Of a stretch of 64,000 bases of DNA, positions 23,751 through 34,176 are shown in pieces. The notes beneath the pieces are model-generated. The model was given only the letters and a program-made list of their open reading frames with translations. It was not told where the DNA came from and made no database searches. Location of the stretch: positions 73,081,416 through 73,145,415 of the forward strand of contig CM049315.1 of NCBI GenBank assembly GCA_026874595.1. Reading direction: 5' to 3'. The position numbers and the translations under genes were made by a program. The DNA is from Sipunculus nudus (taxonomy: Eukaryota; Annelida; Sipuncula; Golfingiida; Sipunculidae). Positions within the stretch are counted from its first letter, which is position 1. Each line of letters starts with the position of its first letter.

Positions 23751-24507
23751 CACACACGCAATTTTAATCCAACCCCTTATAACTGCTTGTGATATAGGCA
23801 TACTTCATGCACAAGGAAGTACAAGAGGGCGAGACCTAAACAGTGACAAAACATGCAATTACATATTAACAGTTTGTTATGATGACGATAGACTACCTAT
23901 CATCAATGGATATTAAATTAGTCTGAACGAGGTAGGCCTACAAGTATAAATGTACTCATTATTGATTAAATATGTACTGTAACAGAATTCAGACTTTGTG
24001 CATATCTTGCAATTGTACAATAATACAAGAAGAAATACAATAGAATATGGGTCATCATAACATGATTTCAGGTGATGGAGATTTGCCCATTTCCAAAATT
24101 TCAAAGTTAGAAAGTTCCAAACATATTTGTTTTGCTTATCTGAATTTCAATGCTAAAACCATGTACTTTCTTAAAGTTCACAGAACATTAGTCATAGTGT
24201 CCAAACTTCAGGATTCAAAGGAGACCTCCCTAGATATTGAGTATGAATGGCCTAATGGTTAAATATATGCCTTGTCAGTCTTTCAGGCTGCTCAAAATTA
24301 TGTTTTCGGCCCGTATCTCACAGAATAAAGTTCACTATGTCCTACAGTTTTTGACAAAATGCTATCAAATTTTCATATTATAATAGTTTTAATCTTTGCA
24401 TTTTGTACATACAAAATGTCAACTGTGCTGACAGGAAAGCAAATGTGCAATGGTCAAGGTTAGACAAAATTTAAAGGTCTGATATTACCTTTATGACAAT
24501 AACTTAA

Positions 24508-24752
24508 AAAGATTATAAAAATCTGTTATATGCTAGAAAAAAATATATAAATCTGTTATATGCTTGAACAAAATTTAAAAAAAAATCTGTTATATGCTTG
24601 AAAATTTTTGTTATAAAAAAATCTGTTATATGTTTGAAAATTTTTTTTTATAAAAAAATCTGTTATATGCTTGAAAATTTTTTTTATAAAAAAATCTGTC
24701 ATATGTTTGAAATTTTTTTTTATAAAAAAATCTGTTATACGCTTGAAAACGA
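24508..24752. repeat. Minisatellite, about 38 bp unit
   Basis: Seven copies of a unit containing ATCTGTTATATGCTTGAAAA followed by a poly-T/poly-A bridge. The units drift slightly (GCTTG, GTTTG, ACGCTTG). Both strands show repetitive open frames here that are artefacts of the repeat. Confidence 0.9.
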
Positions 24753-24939
24753 CTCTTATCTTCAACATCTATCATGTAAAGTAAGTCGATATCTTTCCTG
24801 ATGTTTTCACAAGATACATTTTATTTGGGTAAATAACTGCTACAAATTGTGCAATTGTCACCCAATTTTTGACAATAAAGTGCAACAATTGGCTTTTACT
24901 GAAAAATGGAGGTTTCTCCTTAATTTCTCATAAAAAATG

Positions 24940-25137
24940 TAGTCACAGTGACCAATATTCAGGTTTGTTAGAAAATAAGGACATCTACCTGGATGTCAAA
25001 TTTTGGATTCACTGAACCAGTGGTTTTGAAACGTGGCATGTAAACGGAGATCGAGCTGGACAACCAGACCGATAATGGACAAATGACCATAGCTATATTT
25101 GACATAACGTATATACAGGTAGTCATCTGAGCTAAAA
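24940..25137 (+). repeat. Dispersed mollusc-type repeat unit
   Basis: TCACAGTGACC..ATTCAGGTTTG, then TGGATTCACTG...GGTTTTGAAACGTG, ending in ATGGACAAATGACCATAGCTATA...CTGAGCTAAAA. It is the same family as 15900-16062 and 28010-28193. Confidence 0.65.
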
Positions 25138-25246
25138 ATGGTGCTACATAAATATTCCCTTTAACACAATATCAATTATTCTCAATTGAATGATAGCTCT
25201 TATTTCTAGAATTGTAAGAAATCTAAAAGCCTAAATCAGTATATAC

Positions 25247-25360
25247 CTTCTGAACATCAATAAATGCTGCCTTTGCTTCTGCTATGGCGGGCTTTGCATT
25301 TCTTCCTCTGTGCTGGAATCAGTTTTGGCAGTAAACGAAGCATCATAGCACTAATGGCAC
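25247..25360 (-). pseudogene. Exon-like remnant inside the 9.4 kb element
   Basis: Minus strand. The acceptor TTTCTTTCAG precedes 25360 and the donor GTATAT follows 25247. The phase-1 frame reads GAISAMMLRLLPKLIP and then becomes basic. From about the middle another frame reads AKPAIAEAKAAFIDVQK up to the donor. Together they suggest one exon with a frameshift. The product is not recognised. Confidence 0.4.
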
Positions 25361-26655
25361 CTGAAAGAAACCAGGAATATAACAGAATGTCAACTTGTAG
25401 GACAATAACAGATTTACTACTAAAAATTTAGTTTCTCGACCAATAAACAAATTTCATGGAATGTCCACAGGCATTATGAAAATCATGATCCTGCTGATCA
25501 TGAAGTGGTCAAGATTTTGAAGCAAACTGGTTTGATAACCTTCCTTGTAGATATATATACCATAACACATGAGTGGTCATATGGAGTGATTGATAAAGGG
25601 ACTATTTAAAAGTTAAATGTGTCCATTAGTCATTTTTCTCCATGAAATGCATTTAAAACTGTTTAAAATGTTAATGATGAGTCAGAAACAGGTTTAAAAG
25701 AGACCATTACATCAGCTTTATTATACATATAAAGATGTAAGAGGGCAGATTTATAAAAAGTCACATACATGTCACTCTCAAAATCCATCTGGAACCTCTG
25801 TATAAACAACAAGGGATCCATCAGTCACAGTGCTCAGCTGAAGTTGACCTTGAGGTAAAAATCTGAAAATGGAGGTAATGTCTGATATGAAGAGGTAATA
25901 TAGACCTTGGCTGGATGGTATGATTGGTTTGTATCATGATGAGTAAGAAATTGTTGCAAATAATATTTTGTGACCTGACCATGTGTTTTCTAATGTTAAA
26001 ATTAAAGCATGTGCGCGGTTTGTGAACATTAGATGTATATTATTACCATAATCATTGGTTGGCTTTTTGATAAATTGATGACAGTACAGTAGTTTACACA
26101 TTTGTTTGATTGGGTCTATTTTTTATTAATATTTTTTATATTATTAAATATATGTATTTTTTATTTTATAAAATGTATACAGTTGAAATATAACTTATGT
26201 TCCCAGTCCACAGGTGTAAGGACTTGGTGGTGGTGTGGGGGTGGTATGACCGGAGTTACAACATCTCTGACTGGTAGACAAACAAAGCTGATAATATATG
26301 GTTCAATTATTTCTTAATTTTTTTATTATATCAATTTTTTTAAAGTTTAACATCTGAAATATTACACAATTGAGTATATAAGTTTTTTTTCAAATTTCAG
26401 ACTTTAATAGCTTAAATCCATACACATACAGCATATGAAAGTTATTTCAACAGTGCTTATAGGAAAAATATCATAATAAATATATATTTAATGATAACGG
26501 AGAGATGATGGACAGACAGAGCTGATCACTTTATGTTCCATTCTCCTGAAGCAAGAATGTGTTTCAATTAGATCTTAATTTTTTCTAATCCAATTGTTTT
26601 TTAAATGAAATAAATTTTACACACTTGCACAGGCGCAAAGGAATCATTGGTAGCG

Positions 26656-26667
26656 GGGGGGGGGGGA
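26656..26667. repeat. Poly-G run
   Basis: About 12 G residues. Confidence 0.85.
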
Positions 26668-27288
26668 TTAACAACACTTCTGCATATATACATACAGGGC
26701 AAACAAAGCCTGATCTCCAATTCTGCTGAGGCAGGAAAATAATGAACAAATGTTTGTATTAGATCCTCATTTTTTTTTATCACATCAATTTTTTTTAAAT
26801 TTTAAGTATATATTTCTATACATTCCCAATATAACATATATATCTGAATATAAAAGTTAATTCATAATTCTAAATGCATCATCATATATCTCAATCTTGT
26901 CAGTTAACCCCACATCATGCATACAAATGCATATTTATTTTTTTACCACACAAATATATCTTTTAAATTTGCAGAACAATAAATATCTAAAAATAATACT
27001 TGAATCAGATTTCACAATTTTTCATTGTGCCTTTATTTATTTGTAATTTGCTTCATATTTTATAAATTTATGCATACTGATGGGTTTAATTTTAATATTT
27101 TAAAATCATTTAAAAGGAAATTGATTTCTTTAAAAGGCTACATTAACCCAAATGGCTTCTTCTGGATTACTCAATGAATTACTCATTCAAGGAAAGTTTT
27201 GTATATTGGAGTGGAAACAGCATTACAGTTGAGGAAATACAGGGCAAACAATAACAATTACTGCATAACACTTGGTGGGTAGGGTTGG

Positions 27289-27308
27289 CGGGGGGGGGGG
27301 GGGGGGGG
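27289..27308. repeat. Poly-G run
   Basis: About 19 G residues, one of the longest homopolymers in the window; possible quadruplex former. Confidence 0.9.
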
Positions 27309-28009
27309 TGGAGTTGATATGAGAATAACTGTACACCTGTCACAGCAGGGGATCTCCCCTAGTGACCTGTAACAAATCAGGAACCCTGGCATAGCTAACT
27401 TAACTTCTAGTGACCAGGAGTGGGCTGCCTGCATCTGGACAAAGCACGTGACTATAATAAGAGCCTGAACAAAAAAAATTCAATTATTAGCCTAAATTTT
27501 GAGCTTTTATTTTCTAATTTCAGGTTGAAACAAATTAAATACTAAAGTTTACATGCTGTGAAAATTTAATCAACAGTACTCACAGGAAAAAAAAAAAAAA
27601 CGTGCCATGGTCAAAATTGAAGGTACTTATTTTATTTTTATGCTAATAATTTTAAAAAATTTAATAATTCAGATCTAATCTTGGGTATACAATTGAATCT
27701 TAATTTAAACAAAGTTATATACTTGAACGAAAGGTCTCTAGCTTCCAAAATTTTCATGTTAGGTGAGTAAATTTCCTGAATTTGTAATTTACAAAGTCCA
27801 TTATATTCGGGCCCACAACTTGAAGAAATTACACTTAACAGACTTAATTTCCAGCATTTATATGGAAAATATATAGGAGAATACCAGTACTTCTGGTAAA
27901 TATTAAGAAAGAAAAACAGACAGATCAGTGGTTTTGATATAAGGCAGTCCTGAAGTGTGATAATAGGTTTTTAAATGGAAACCTGAGGTTTTTCCTTAAT
28001 TTCTCAAAG

Positions 28010-28193
28010 GAATGAAGTCGCAGTGACCCAGTTTCCGGTTTGGTAGGAGATTTTGGGGACATCTAACAGTATGCCAAATTTTGGATTCATAGGTATAATG
28101 ATTTCAAAACGTGCAAATCTAACGGACGGACAGACGACAGACAATGGACAATGACTATAGCTCAGATAACGTATAGTCAGCTGAGCTAAAAAA
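28010..28193 (+). repeat. Dispersed mollusc-type repeat unit
   Basis: GTCGCAGTGACCCAGTTTCCGG, then CCAAATTTTGGATTCA...ATTTCAAAACGTG, then GGACGGACAGACGACAGACAATGG and a terminal CAGCTGAGCTAAAA. It closely parallels 24940-25137. Confidence 0.7.
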
Positions 28194-28435
28194 AATTTAG
28201 GCAGCTTCTGTAGTCTAACAGGTAGAACACATGATTTATACCTGGGAGGTGGAAAGTTAAAATCATAGCCTAGAAGTAGTGTGCTTGTCTTGGACGGGCC
28301 ATGAAAGCCATGATTGTTACAGAAGATGGACAAGATACTGAAACTTGTACCACCGTACTCAACTGATTAGCAGACAGATTAAAATCATGTACAATATTTC
28401 AAAAAGAACTATACACCTACTTATAAGGTGGTCCA

Positions 28436-28670
28436 AGATTACCTGCTGATGGCTCAGATGAATTCAAACCAGCTATCATCTTCATGCTGTCTGGGTATTT
28501 CACTGCCACCTGGTTCTTATCCTTCAGCTAGGATGGCTGCCATGTCATCTCATTTAGCCATCAACTCCATCATGCCTCCTCATCCAGATATATTCCGAAG
28601 AAGTCTCCCTCTACCTATGAATGTCAAGTTAGCCAAATCAAGAATCAGTTTGCTTGGAATAGTTTACTGA
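28436..28670 (-). pseudogene. Coding remnant inside the 9.4 kb element
   Basis: On the minus strand one frame reads IPSKLILDLANLTFIGRGRL, then GGMMELMAK, DDMAAILAEG, EPGGSEIPRQHEDDSWFEFI, broken only by three stops (TGA, TGA, TAA). A second frame, bounded by TCCTAG and a donor GTAATC (28443-28527), reads LKDKNQVAVKYPDSMKMIAG. The plus strand also has an 80-codon open frame here. I favour the minus strand because the neighbouring exon-like blocks lie on it, but the call is uncertain. No family recognised. Confidence 0.4.
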
Positions 28671-28984
28671 TAGATCAGGTATTATATAAAACCTTGAATT
28701 CACCTACACAAAGTAAAATAATGAAATCATTTACATGATGAAAAAGATTGGGTGCCTCTGGCTTCTCACATTAGTATTGTAGGAGACTTTTTATTCTCAG
28801 GTTGAAGAATCTGACCATTGTAAACAGGATCATGCATGCAACACGTCACTAGTAACTTGTTTACCTTTAGCCTAAAGATCCATTGGGATTATAGTATCAT
28901 CTGAAAGAGTATTTTCACTGGTAGGACTAATGATTGTAATATAGATTTTTTTAATAGAAAATCAGGAAGTAATTACCCATATAC

Positions 28985-29096
28985 AGGGGCGGATCCAGGA
29001 TTTAGAAAATGTGTCATACAGACCCTTATGTGTGTGTCTGTGACTCCATCCCCCCCCCCCCCCCCGAGTCCTGGAACTTAAAGATAAATTGACGCC
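28985..29096. mobile_element. Short MITE-like repeat starting CAGGGGCGGATCCAGG
   Basis: It starts with CAGGGGCGGATCCAGGATTTAG, a hAT-MITE-like end found in many animals, and contains a C16 run. It ends near GATAAATTGACGCCACTG; the same terminal phrase recurs at 59968-59992, which shows a dispersed family. Confidence 0.5.
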
Positions 29097-29137
29097 ACTG
29101 GCTGTAAGAATTAGCAAACCTTAGATATCTCATTTAC

Positions 29138-29285
29138 TTTATATCCAAACATGGGCCTTCTTCTCCACAAATCCAGGGTAACCTCGACACCCTGTCTCTA
29201 CCATGTACTCGTGCATCCTCTCTCAGTTCCTGATATTAATGCTGGAGCCACTTGGTCTCGAGCTTGATGGAGGCAGTGTCTGGAT
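29138..29285 (-). pseudogene. Second exon of a gene inside the 9.4 kb element
   Basis: Minus strand. The acceptor TTTTATGTTACAG and donor GTAAAT bound 148 bases, phase 1 in and phase 2 out, matching the upstream exon 31550-31637. It reads DPDTASIKLETKWLQH, an in-frame TAA (29236-29238), then YQELREDARVHGRDRV and PWICGEEGPCLDIK. The single stop in otherwise protein-like sequence marks recent decay. No family recognised. Confidence 0.45.
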
Positions 29286-29669
29286 CTGTAACATAAAATT
29301 ACCAGTACTCAGAAATACTATATATACCGTATGAATCTGTATTAAGCAGGCCCCAGGCAGAGCTGATTCATTTGGATTCAATTTGCATTTTTTTTTGCGG
29401 GAAAACAAGTCATAATAGAATAACTACTTATTAAAACTACTTCTACTAAAATAATAGTTTCCACTTTACCAGTGAAATGTTCTGTTTTAATACTTACTTC
29501 CAAGAGTTATTCTATTTTTCAAGAAATGGAACATTTTTTCTTTAAAGGGGAAAACAATTTTGTACTGTTTAATAGAAGAAGGGGAACCTTTTATTTTTGA
29601 ACACATTGTGCACACATGGAAAACAACTTGGCTTCATGTCATATTGCACCAACTTGTAATTTAAGTGAT

Positions 29670-29711
29670 AATATATATATATAATTATATATATATATAT
29701 ATATATATATA
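29670..29711. repeat. (TA)n microsatellite
   Basis: TA array with an AATT interruption, followed by more TA-rich sequence to 29760. Confidence 0.9.
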
Positions 29712-30458
29712 AATACATATATATTTATATAATACACATGCACACACATATATATATATTAAATACACATAGCGGTATATTTTTTTAATACCGTTGAAAG
29801 TTTCCGTATTTGAATTGCCCTACCTATGTTTGATAATTTATGAAAAAAAACATGACGGTGCATGTATGTCCAGCACTTCAGCCCATGCTCAGTTATGCGT
29901 GACATGCTCTCTCAGACCAAACATGTACGCTCGCACTTGGTATTCTCTGCACCAAAGGTGTGTTGGCCCATGTAACTATTTAACTGGTCTTATGCCACTG
30001 CAATGATGTTCAAGTTCCACTGATAAAGAATGAAAGGAATAAATGGTATAGCACTGAGAACCTGACAAGTTGGTATTCTCACTGAAATTGGATTAAATCC
30101 TGTTGGGTCTCCAATAAAATATAGGCAAAACCTGCCTCCTCTTACCTTGATCATGTTCTAGGTAAATAAATCATTATTCTTGTAAGTCGTTTGAGTCAGG
30201 GTTACATTTGCACTGAAAAGACATGATTTGGGTTTTATCTGACACATGACTTCTTGGCCTTGACCCTTTTATTCCAAGCGGCCAGGGTCTTCCTGCACAC
30301 AGAACACAGGGTGACCCGAAAGAAATGAACATGCTGTGTAAAATGATGAAACTTAAATTGGACCACACCAACAATTAATGAGAAAGCCTGTGAAAAGACA
30401 ATATATATGACAATATAAACATATATAAACACACATATCAATATTATATATACACTAT

Positions 30459-30503
30459 AATATATATATATATATATGTGTGTATATATATATATATATA
30501 TAC
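30459..30503. repeat. (TA)n microsatellite
   Basis: TA units interrupted by TGTGTG. Confidence 0.9.
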
Positions 30504-30745
30504 TTATTTAGTATATACTTATAAAGCATATATATATAAATATATATTCATTTAAAATATCTTTTGAAGATGTTACTGTTTTAATGTTATTTTATAAAGG
30601 AATATATTTGTTTTATATTCCTGTGACGTCACACAAACATGTTTTTAATATTTCATTTTATTTGTACTTAATTTCTATTCATATTAAACATTTAAATATT
30701 CATTGGAAGGGGCATATGACATATTAAAGGCATTGGAACCGAAGC

Positions 30746-30760
30746 CCCCCCCCCCCCCCC
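30746..30760. repeat. Poly-C run followed by (CA)n
   Basis: About 15 C residues passing into CA dinucleotides. Confidence 0.85.
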
Positions 30761-30841
30761 ACACACACACACAGACACATCCCACACAAAAATTGAAAGT
30801 TGGGGTGGGGGCAATTTAATGGAATAGTTTTGCCCATATGC

Positions 30842-30842
<1 letters not shown>

Positions 30843-30922
<80 letters not shown>
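30843..30922. repeat. (TA)n microsatellite, among the longest here
   Basis: About 40 uninterrupted TA units; produces Ile-Tyr open frames on both strands. Confidence 0.97.
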
Positions 30923-30927
<5 letters not shown>

Positions 30928-31051
30928 AAATTTTAATTGTGTAAAATTACCTGAAATCTCTATATTTTTTCTTAAACATTTTGTATGGGCCAACTTGGCC
31001 CAAGGTTAGTGTCCTTCTGTAAAGATTTCCTATGGGATTTTTGTCACCAAT

Positions 31052-31091
31052 ATATATTATATATAATATATATATATATTATATATATATT
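31052..31091. repeat. Imperfect TA-rich palindrome
   Basis: TATATTATATATAATATATATATATATTATATATAT; a TA-rich self-complementary tract. Confidence 0.85.
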
Positions 31092-31549
31092 TTTCAAAGA
31101 AATGATGTTCCCACGGGCCACGCCTATGTTTCTTCTAACATCTGTCAAACAAATAAATTTAGTCTGCGCATGCGCACTATTTGACAGCATGCATGGTTTC
31201 CTTCGTATCGTGCTCCCTGTGGCAGAACAGTCAGCCATTAATTTTTATTTACACCAAAACACTGCTTCATATTCATAAGAAAAATTAAGAAGGGTACAAA
31301 AAAATAAAAGAACATTTTCTCTTTGGAATATGAACATTTTTAGAATCGGATGACTTAGAATATGCAAGATGTTATTGGATTCTAATGAAGTGATCGAATG
31401 TTTTTTAAATCATCAATCGATTATGACGGCAATGAATTTAGCGTGTCGGTTTTAAACCAAATACACTGGTTAAAGTCAGTTCTAAAAATACTTTACAGCC
31501 AAATTAAATACCAAAGCCAGTGAAATCTAACCAGAAAAATAAGCCTTAC

Positions 31550-31637
31550 CCTTTATATGACCTGTGAAAAACACCCAGGTCCCTTGCTCCTGCTTCAACT
31601 TCAGCTTTTCAAGTATCTTCTTCACAAATTTGTCCAT
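31550..31637 (-). CDS. First exon (ATG) of a gene inside the 9.4 kb element
   Basis: On the minus strand an ATG at 31637 starts 29 codons, MDKFVKKILEKLKLKQEQ then GTWVFFTGHIK, ending at the donor G|GTAAGG in phase 1. The phase fits the acceptor of 29138-29285. It lies 270 bp inside the right inverted end and reads inward, as expected for a gene carried by the element. The peptide is basic and helical and resembles no family I know; it could start a transposase or a captured host gene. Confidence 0.5.
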
Positions 31638-31761
31638 GTTGAACTAGATGACGCTACAAAACACGTGGACTAACACGCAGCTCCTATGCAGCGTCCAATG
31701 AGGAAAGGCGATCGCGCACGTGCTCCCGTGTCAGAAACAAATCTAAATGTTACTTTGTATC

Positions 31762-31900
31762 AGATTATCAGTTTGCGGGCAACCAATTGGCCGCGGTCGG
31801 TGTCAACCAATATTCTGGGCTCTACTCAAACAATATTTGGTTGATTTTAACCAATATCTGCTTCAACCAATTAAATTGGTAGCTGTTTCAACCAATCCGT
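31762..31900. repeat. TTGGTTGA / TCAACCAA subterminal array (right)
   Basis: Fewer and more diverged copies of the motif seen at 22487-22790, here just inside the right inverted end. Confidence 0.75.
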
Positions 31901-31925
31901 TTTTAGAGTGTAGTGAAGTTTGCTT

Positions 31926-32000
31926 TGCTAGCGAAGCGGTTGGTACGCCGGACTTGTACGCCACCGACCTATGTTCGACTCCCGGATCGGCCCAGGATTT
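31926..32000 (+). ncRNA. tRNA-derived SINE head or tRNA pseudogene
   Basis: GCTAGCGAAGCGGTTGG resembles a pol III A box and, 45 bases on, GTTCGACTCCC matches a B box (GGTTCGANTCC). The acceptor stem is not convincingly paired, so this is more likely the 5' head of a SINE than a working tRNA. It starts 14 bases after the TA flank of the 9.4 kb element. Confidence 0.5.
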
Positions 32001-32285
32001 TTCCCCTCAACAATTTGTCTTCGTAACAATCTACTCATTATTATAGACATTGGATACAGCAGTGATATGCTATCTGTTGAGCTTAAACAACTTGCTATAA
32101 GGGCGATACCTGAGAAAGGTATATCATTGCAATTCTGTCGAATTGTATTGCATAGTATGAAACAGTTTTGCATTATATAATTTGTAATTTAATATAATAT
32201 TTGTTATGCAGGTATTGATTAATATCATATCATATATTATATACTTTTGTAATTTGTATTATATAATATAATCTAGTATTATTGT

Positions 32286-32461
32286 AGGGATAAAGGTCAG
32301 AGTCATGGCAGTTTTAAGGACTATGCAAATGGCAAGTATACGGGAAAGGTTTTCCCGACTGTTCCGCACGATGCGACAACTTCCTTGTGAATGCGTGGAA
32401 GCAGACGATAAAACTTTGGACTTGTGCCCGGTCTCCGTCCAGAGGATGTGGTTTTGTGATG
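32286..32461 (+). CDS. Candidate exon, unrecognised
   Basis: An acceptor-like TTATTGTAG and a consensus donor G|GTAAGT (at 32462) bound about 176 bases. One frame is open throughout and reads MAVLRTMQMASIRERFSRLF, then LPCECVEADDKTLDLCPVSV and QRMWFCDG. Other frames give GSFKDYANGKYTGKVFPTVP and then, after a stop, WKQTIKLWTCARSPSRG, which also look protein-like. Which frame is real, if any, cannot be settled by eye. Confidence 0.3.
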
Positions 32462-32639
32462 GTAAGTACACAACGTTTAATTTGGTTTTTATTAGTTGCC
32501 CAGTCTGGCGTACACATATTACAGCGAAATTATTACCGAGAACGGAAATTCCAAATGAACGGCGCAGGGGAAGTGCGGGTAGTTTTGGATGTTTCCATAA
32601 GTGCCAAATATTCTGATTTGGGGAGATAGATACATATTC

Positions 32640-33600
32640 ATAAATTTTTGCTCCTATTATATTCTTCTAAGAATTATGAAATTGACAATTCATTTAAAGC
32701 AAACTAGGTCGGGCAGTCAGCACTAGCTGTGAACATTAAAATTTACAATCTGGGTCATAGAACTGTTGTATTATGGGGAGGCTTTGTTCTAGAGGTGACA
32801 TTGGATGTAGTTGTTGAACAGCTGTCTACACATCAAAGTTTGATTAGGATCCTGGTTCAATTTGTGGTATCTGACTAATTTTCTGTCTTCGATATTTTAG
32901 ACATTGTTATGATATGAGCGTCTGTTACATTTTCTTTTTTTCTCATTACATGAAATGTTTTCATTGTGCAACATATACAAGTGATTCATTGAAGAAAATA
33001 GCAAGCAATAAAACCAGAACATATCTTCTCATTGCATTTTAGCTTATTAGTGTTGGTCGTTGACCGGCCGAGTGGTCAGGTGTACATTACATCCAGGGTT
33101 CTGAAATGAACAAGTTAACGGCATGCCATGTTGTAAGTTTCAGTGTCACAGCTGGTTCAGAACGTTCTGTCATGTATCATTCTCCCCGCCTTGACTGAAC
33201 GTAGCTTTTTATCAAATATATTGTTTCGCTCCATAATTTTGAGTGTTTTAAATGTTTTTATTGGAGCCATTTCCAAATAATACTCTAAAGCGTAAATTGT
33301 GTATCAAGTATGAGGGTTTATCTACCATCAATGGCGACATCTGTTGATGAAGATTGAAACAAAATGCCACCTCTATTATATTATTAAAGACCGTGGTTGA
33401 AATATCGTAAAGCTGCTCATTCACTACCTTTTGAAAAATAAAAAGAATTTATGTGATTTCTGGCTTCCTCTCTGTATATATCAATGATCCAAGGGTAATT
33501 TTGGTTGTGAAAAAGTCTTATAACGCCTTAAATTCGTGAAGGATGAATGAACTAGTATATCAACAACATGATGATAAACACAGCAATGTTGACAAACGGC
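32640..33600. other. No gene seen; diverged SINE-like piece near 33060-33170
   Basis: GACCGGCCGAGTGGTCAGG (33061-) resembles the A box of tRNA-Ser/Leu-type SINEs. The following TTGTAAGTTTCAGTGTCACAGCTGG recurs at 40268-40295, so a dispersed repeat is present. The remainder is unremarkable. Confidence 0.4.
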
Positions 33601-33610
33601 AAAAACCTAC

Positions 33611-33716
33611 CTAAGGTGGTAGGCTGAATATATGCGGAGGTAGAAAGCTCCGGCTTATCCTTCTTGCTGCCAGATGCCCTTGTTGAATTTGTTTTGATTA
33701 TTTTAGCGGGCCCTCG
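33611..33716 (-). CDS. Candidate exon, Ser/Lys-rich, unrecognised
   Basis: Minus strand. The acceptor TTTATAATAAG precedes 33716 and a strong donor G|GTAGGT follows 33611 (phase 0 in, phase 1 out). It reads RGPAKIIKTNSTRASGSKKD, then KPELSTSAYIQPTTL, a hydrophilic stretch. It lies downstream of the stop of the transporter gene on the same strand, so it would belong to another transcript or to an alternative 3' end. Confidence 0.3.
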
Positions 33717-33941
33717 CTTATTATAAACACAATGATATAAACAAAACAATCAGCCTGTATGTGGTGATTTCCACGTTTTCTTGCCTATTTTCTCATATTT
33801 ATTTTCTGAAATATTGACCCAAAAGGTTAGTTAGTGTCTACATTATACTTGGGAGTTTGTACAGTTTATACCTTGATAGAACTGAGGATAAACCCTCCCG
33901 CGGATACGTGTTGAGAGATGTTGGAAAGTTTGCTTAAATCT

Positions 33942-34052
33942 GCGTTTCTGTTGGATCAGGCATTTCTATTGATCAGGCATTTCTATTGATCAGGCGTTTC
34001 TATTGATCACGCATTTCTATTGATCAGGCATTTCTATTGAGCAGGCATTTCT
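33942..34052. repeat. 17-bp minisatellite at the transporter stop codon
   Basis: Six or seven copies of CATTTCTATTGATCAGG (variants GTTTCT, ATCACG, GAGCAGG). The last copy contains the CTA that is the stop codon (TAG, minus strand) of the transporter gene, so the array forms the start of its 3' UTR. Confidence 0.85.
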
Positions 34053-34176
34053 ATGGAAGTTCCAAGTACTGTCCCTTGTTTTTGTCCTCCCTTCTTGACA
34101 CAGGGATTATGATCATTACACACATAGCTATAACACCGGGAAAAACAGGAAAAACACCGAATCATACGCATTTGTC
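34051..34176 (-). CDS. Last exon of the MCT-like gene, with a frameshift
   Basis: The frame set by the upstream exons reads TNAYDSVFFLFFPV and then hits TAG. One base later, the neighbouring frame reads VIAMCVMIIIPVSRREDKNK to a TAG at 34051-34053. The switch falls at TTTTTCCTGTTTTTCCC, two T5 runs (A5 on the plus strand near 34141-34155). A single extra T would restore the frame, so a sequencing indel is a live alternative to a mutation. Confidence 0.7.

Larger units (their letters stand above)
22475..31910 (-). mobile_element. 9.4 kb element with CACTCTAAAA inverted ends and TTGGTTGA subterminal arrays
   Basis: The left end CACTCTAAAATGGATCGGTT and the inverted right end CACTCTAAAAACGGATTGGT are near-identical and each is flanked by TA (22473-22474 and 31911-31912). 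Inside both ends lie arrays of AACCAATTGGTTGAAA-type units: 22487-22790 on the left and 31762-31900 on the right. On the minus strand, exon-like blocks (31550-31637, 29138-29285, 28436-28670, 25247-25360) read inward from the right end. The simplest reading is one large decayed DNA transposon, but two separate MITEs bracketing 9 kb by chance are not excluded. The superfamily is undetermined; a TA duplication would suit several. Confidence 0.55.

Noticed and set aside
28201-28272. tRNA-like sequence (TGTAGTCTAACAGGTAGA ... AGTTAAAATCA)
   Set aside because: The B box is poor and stems do not pair well; at best a very old SINE relic.
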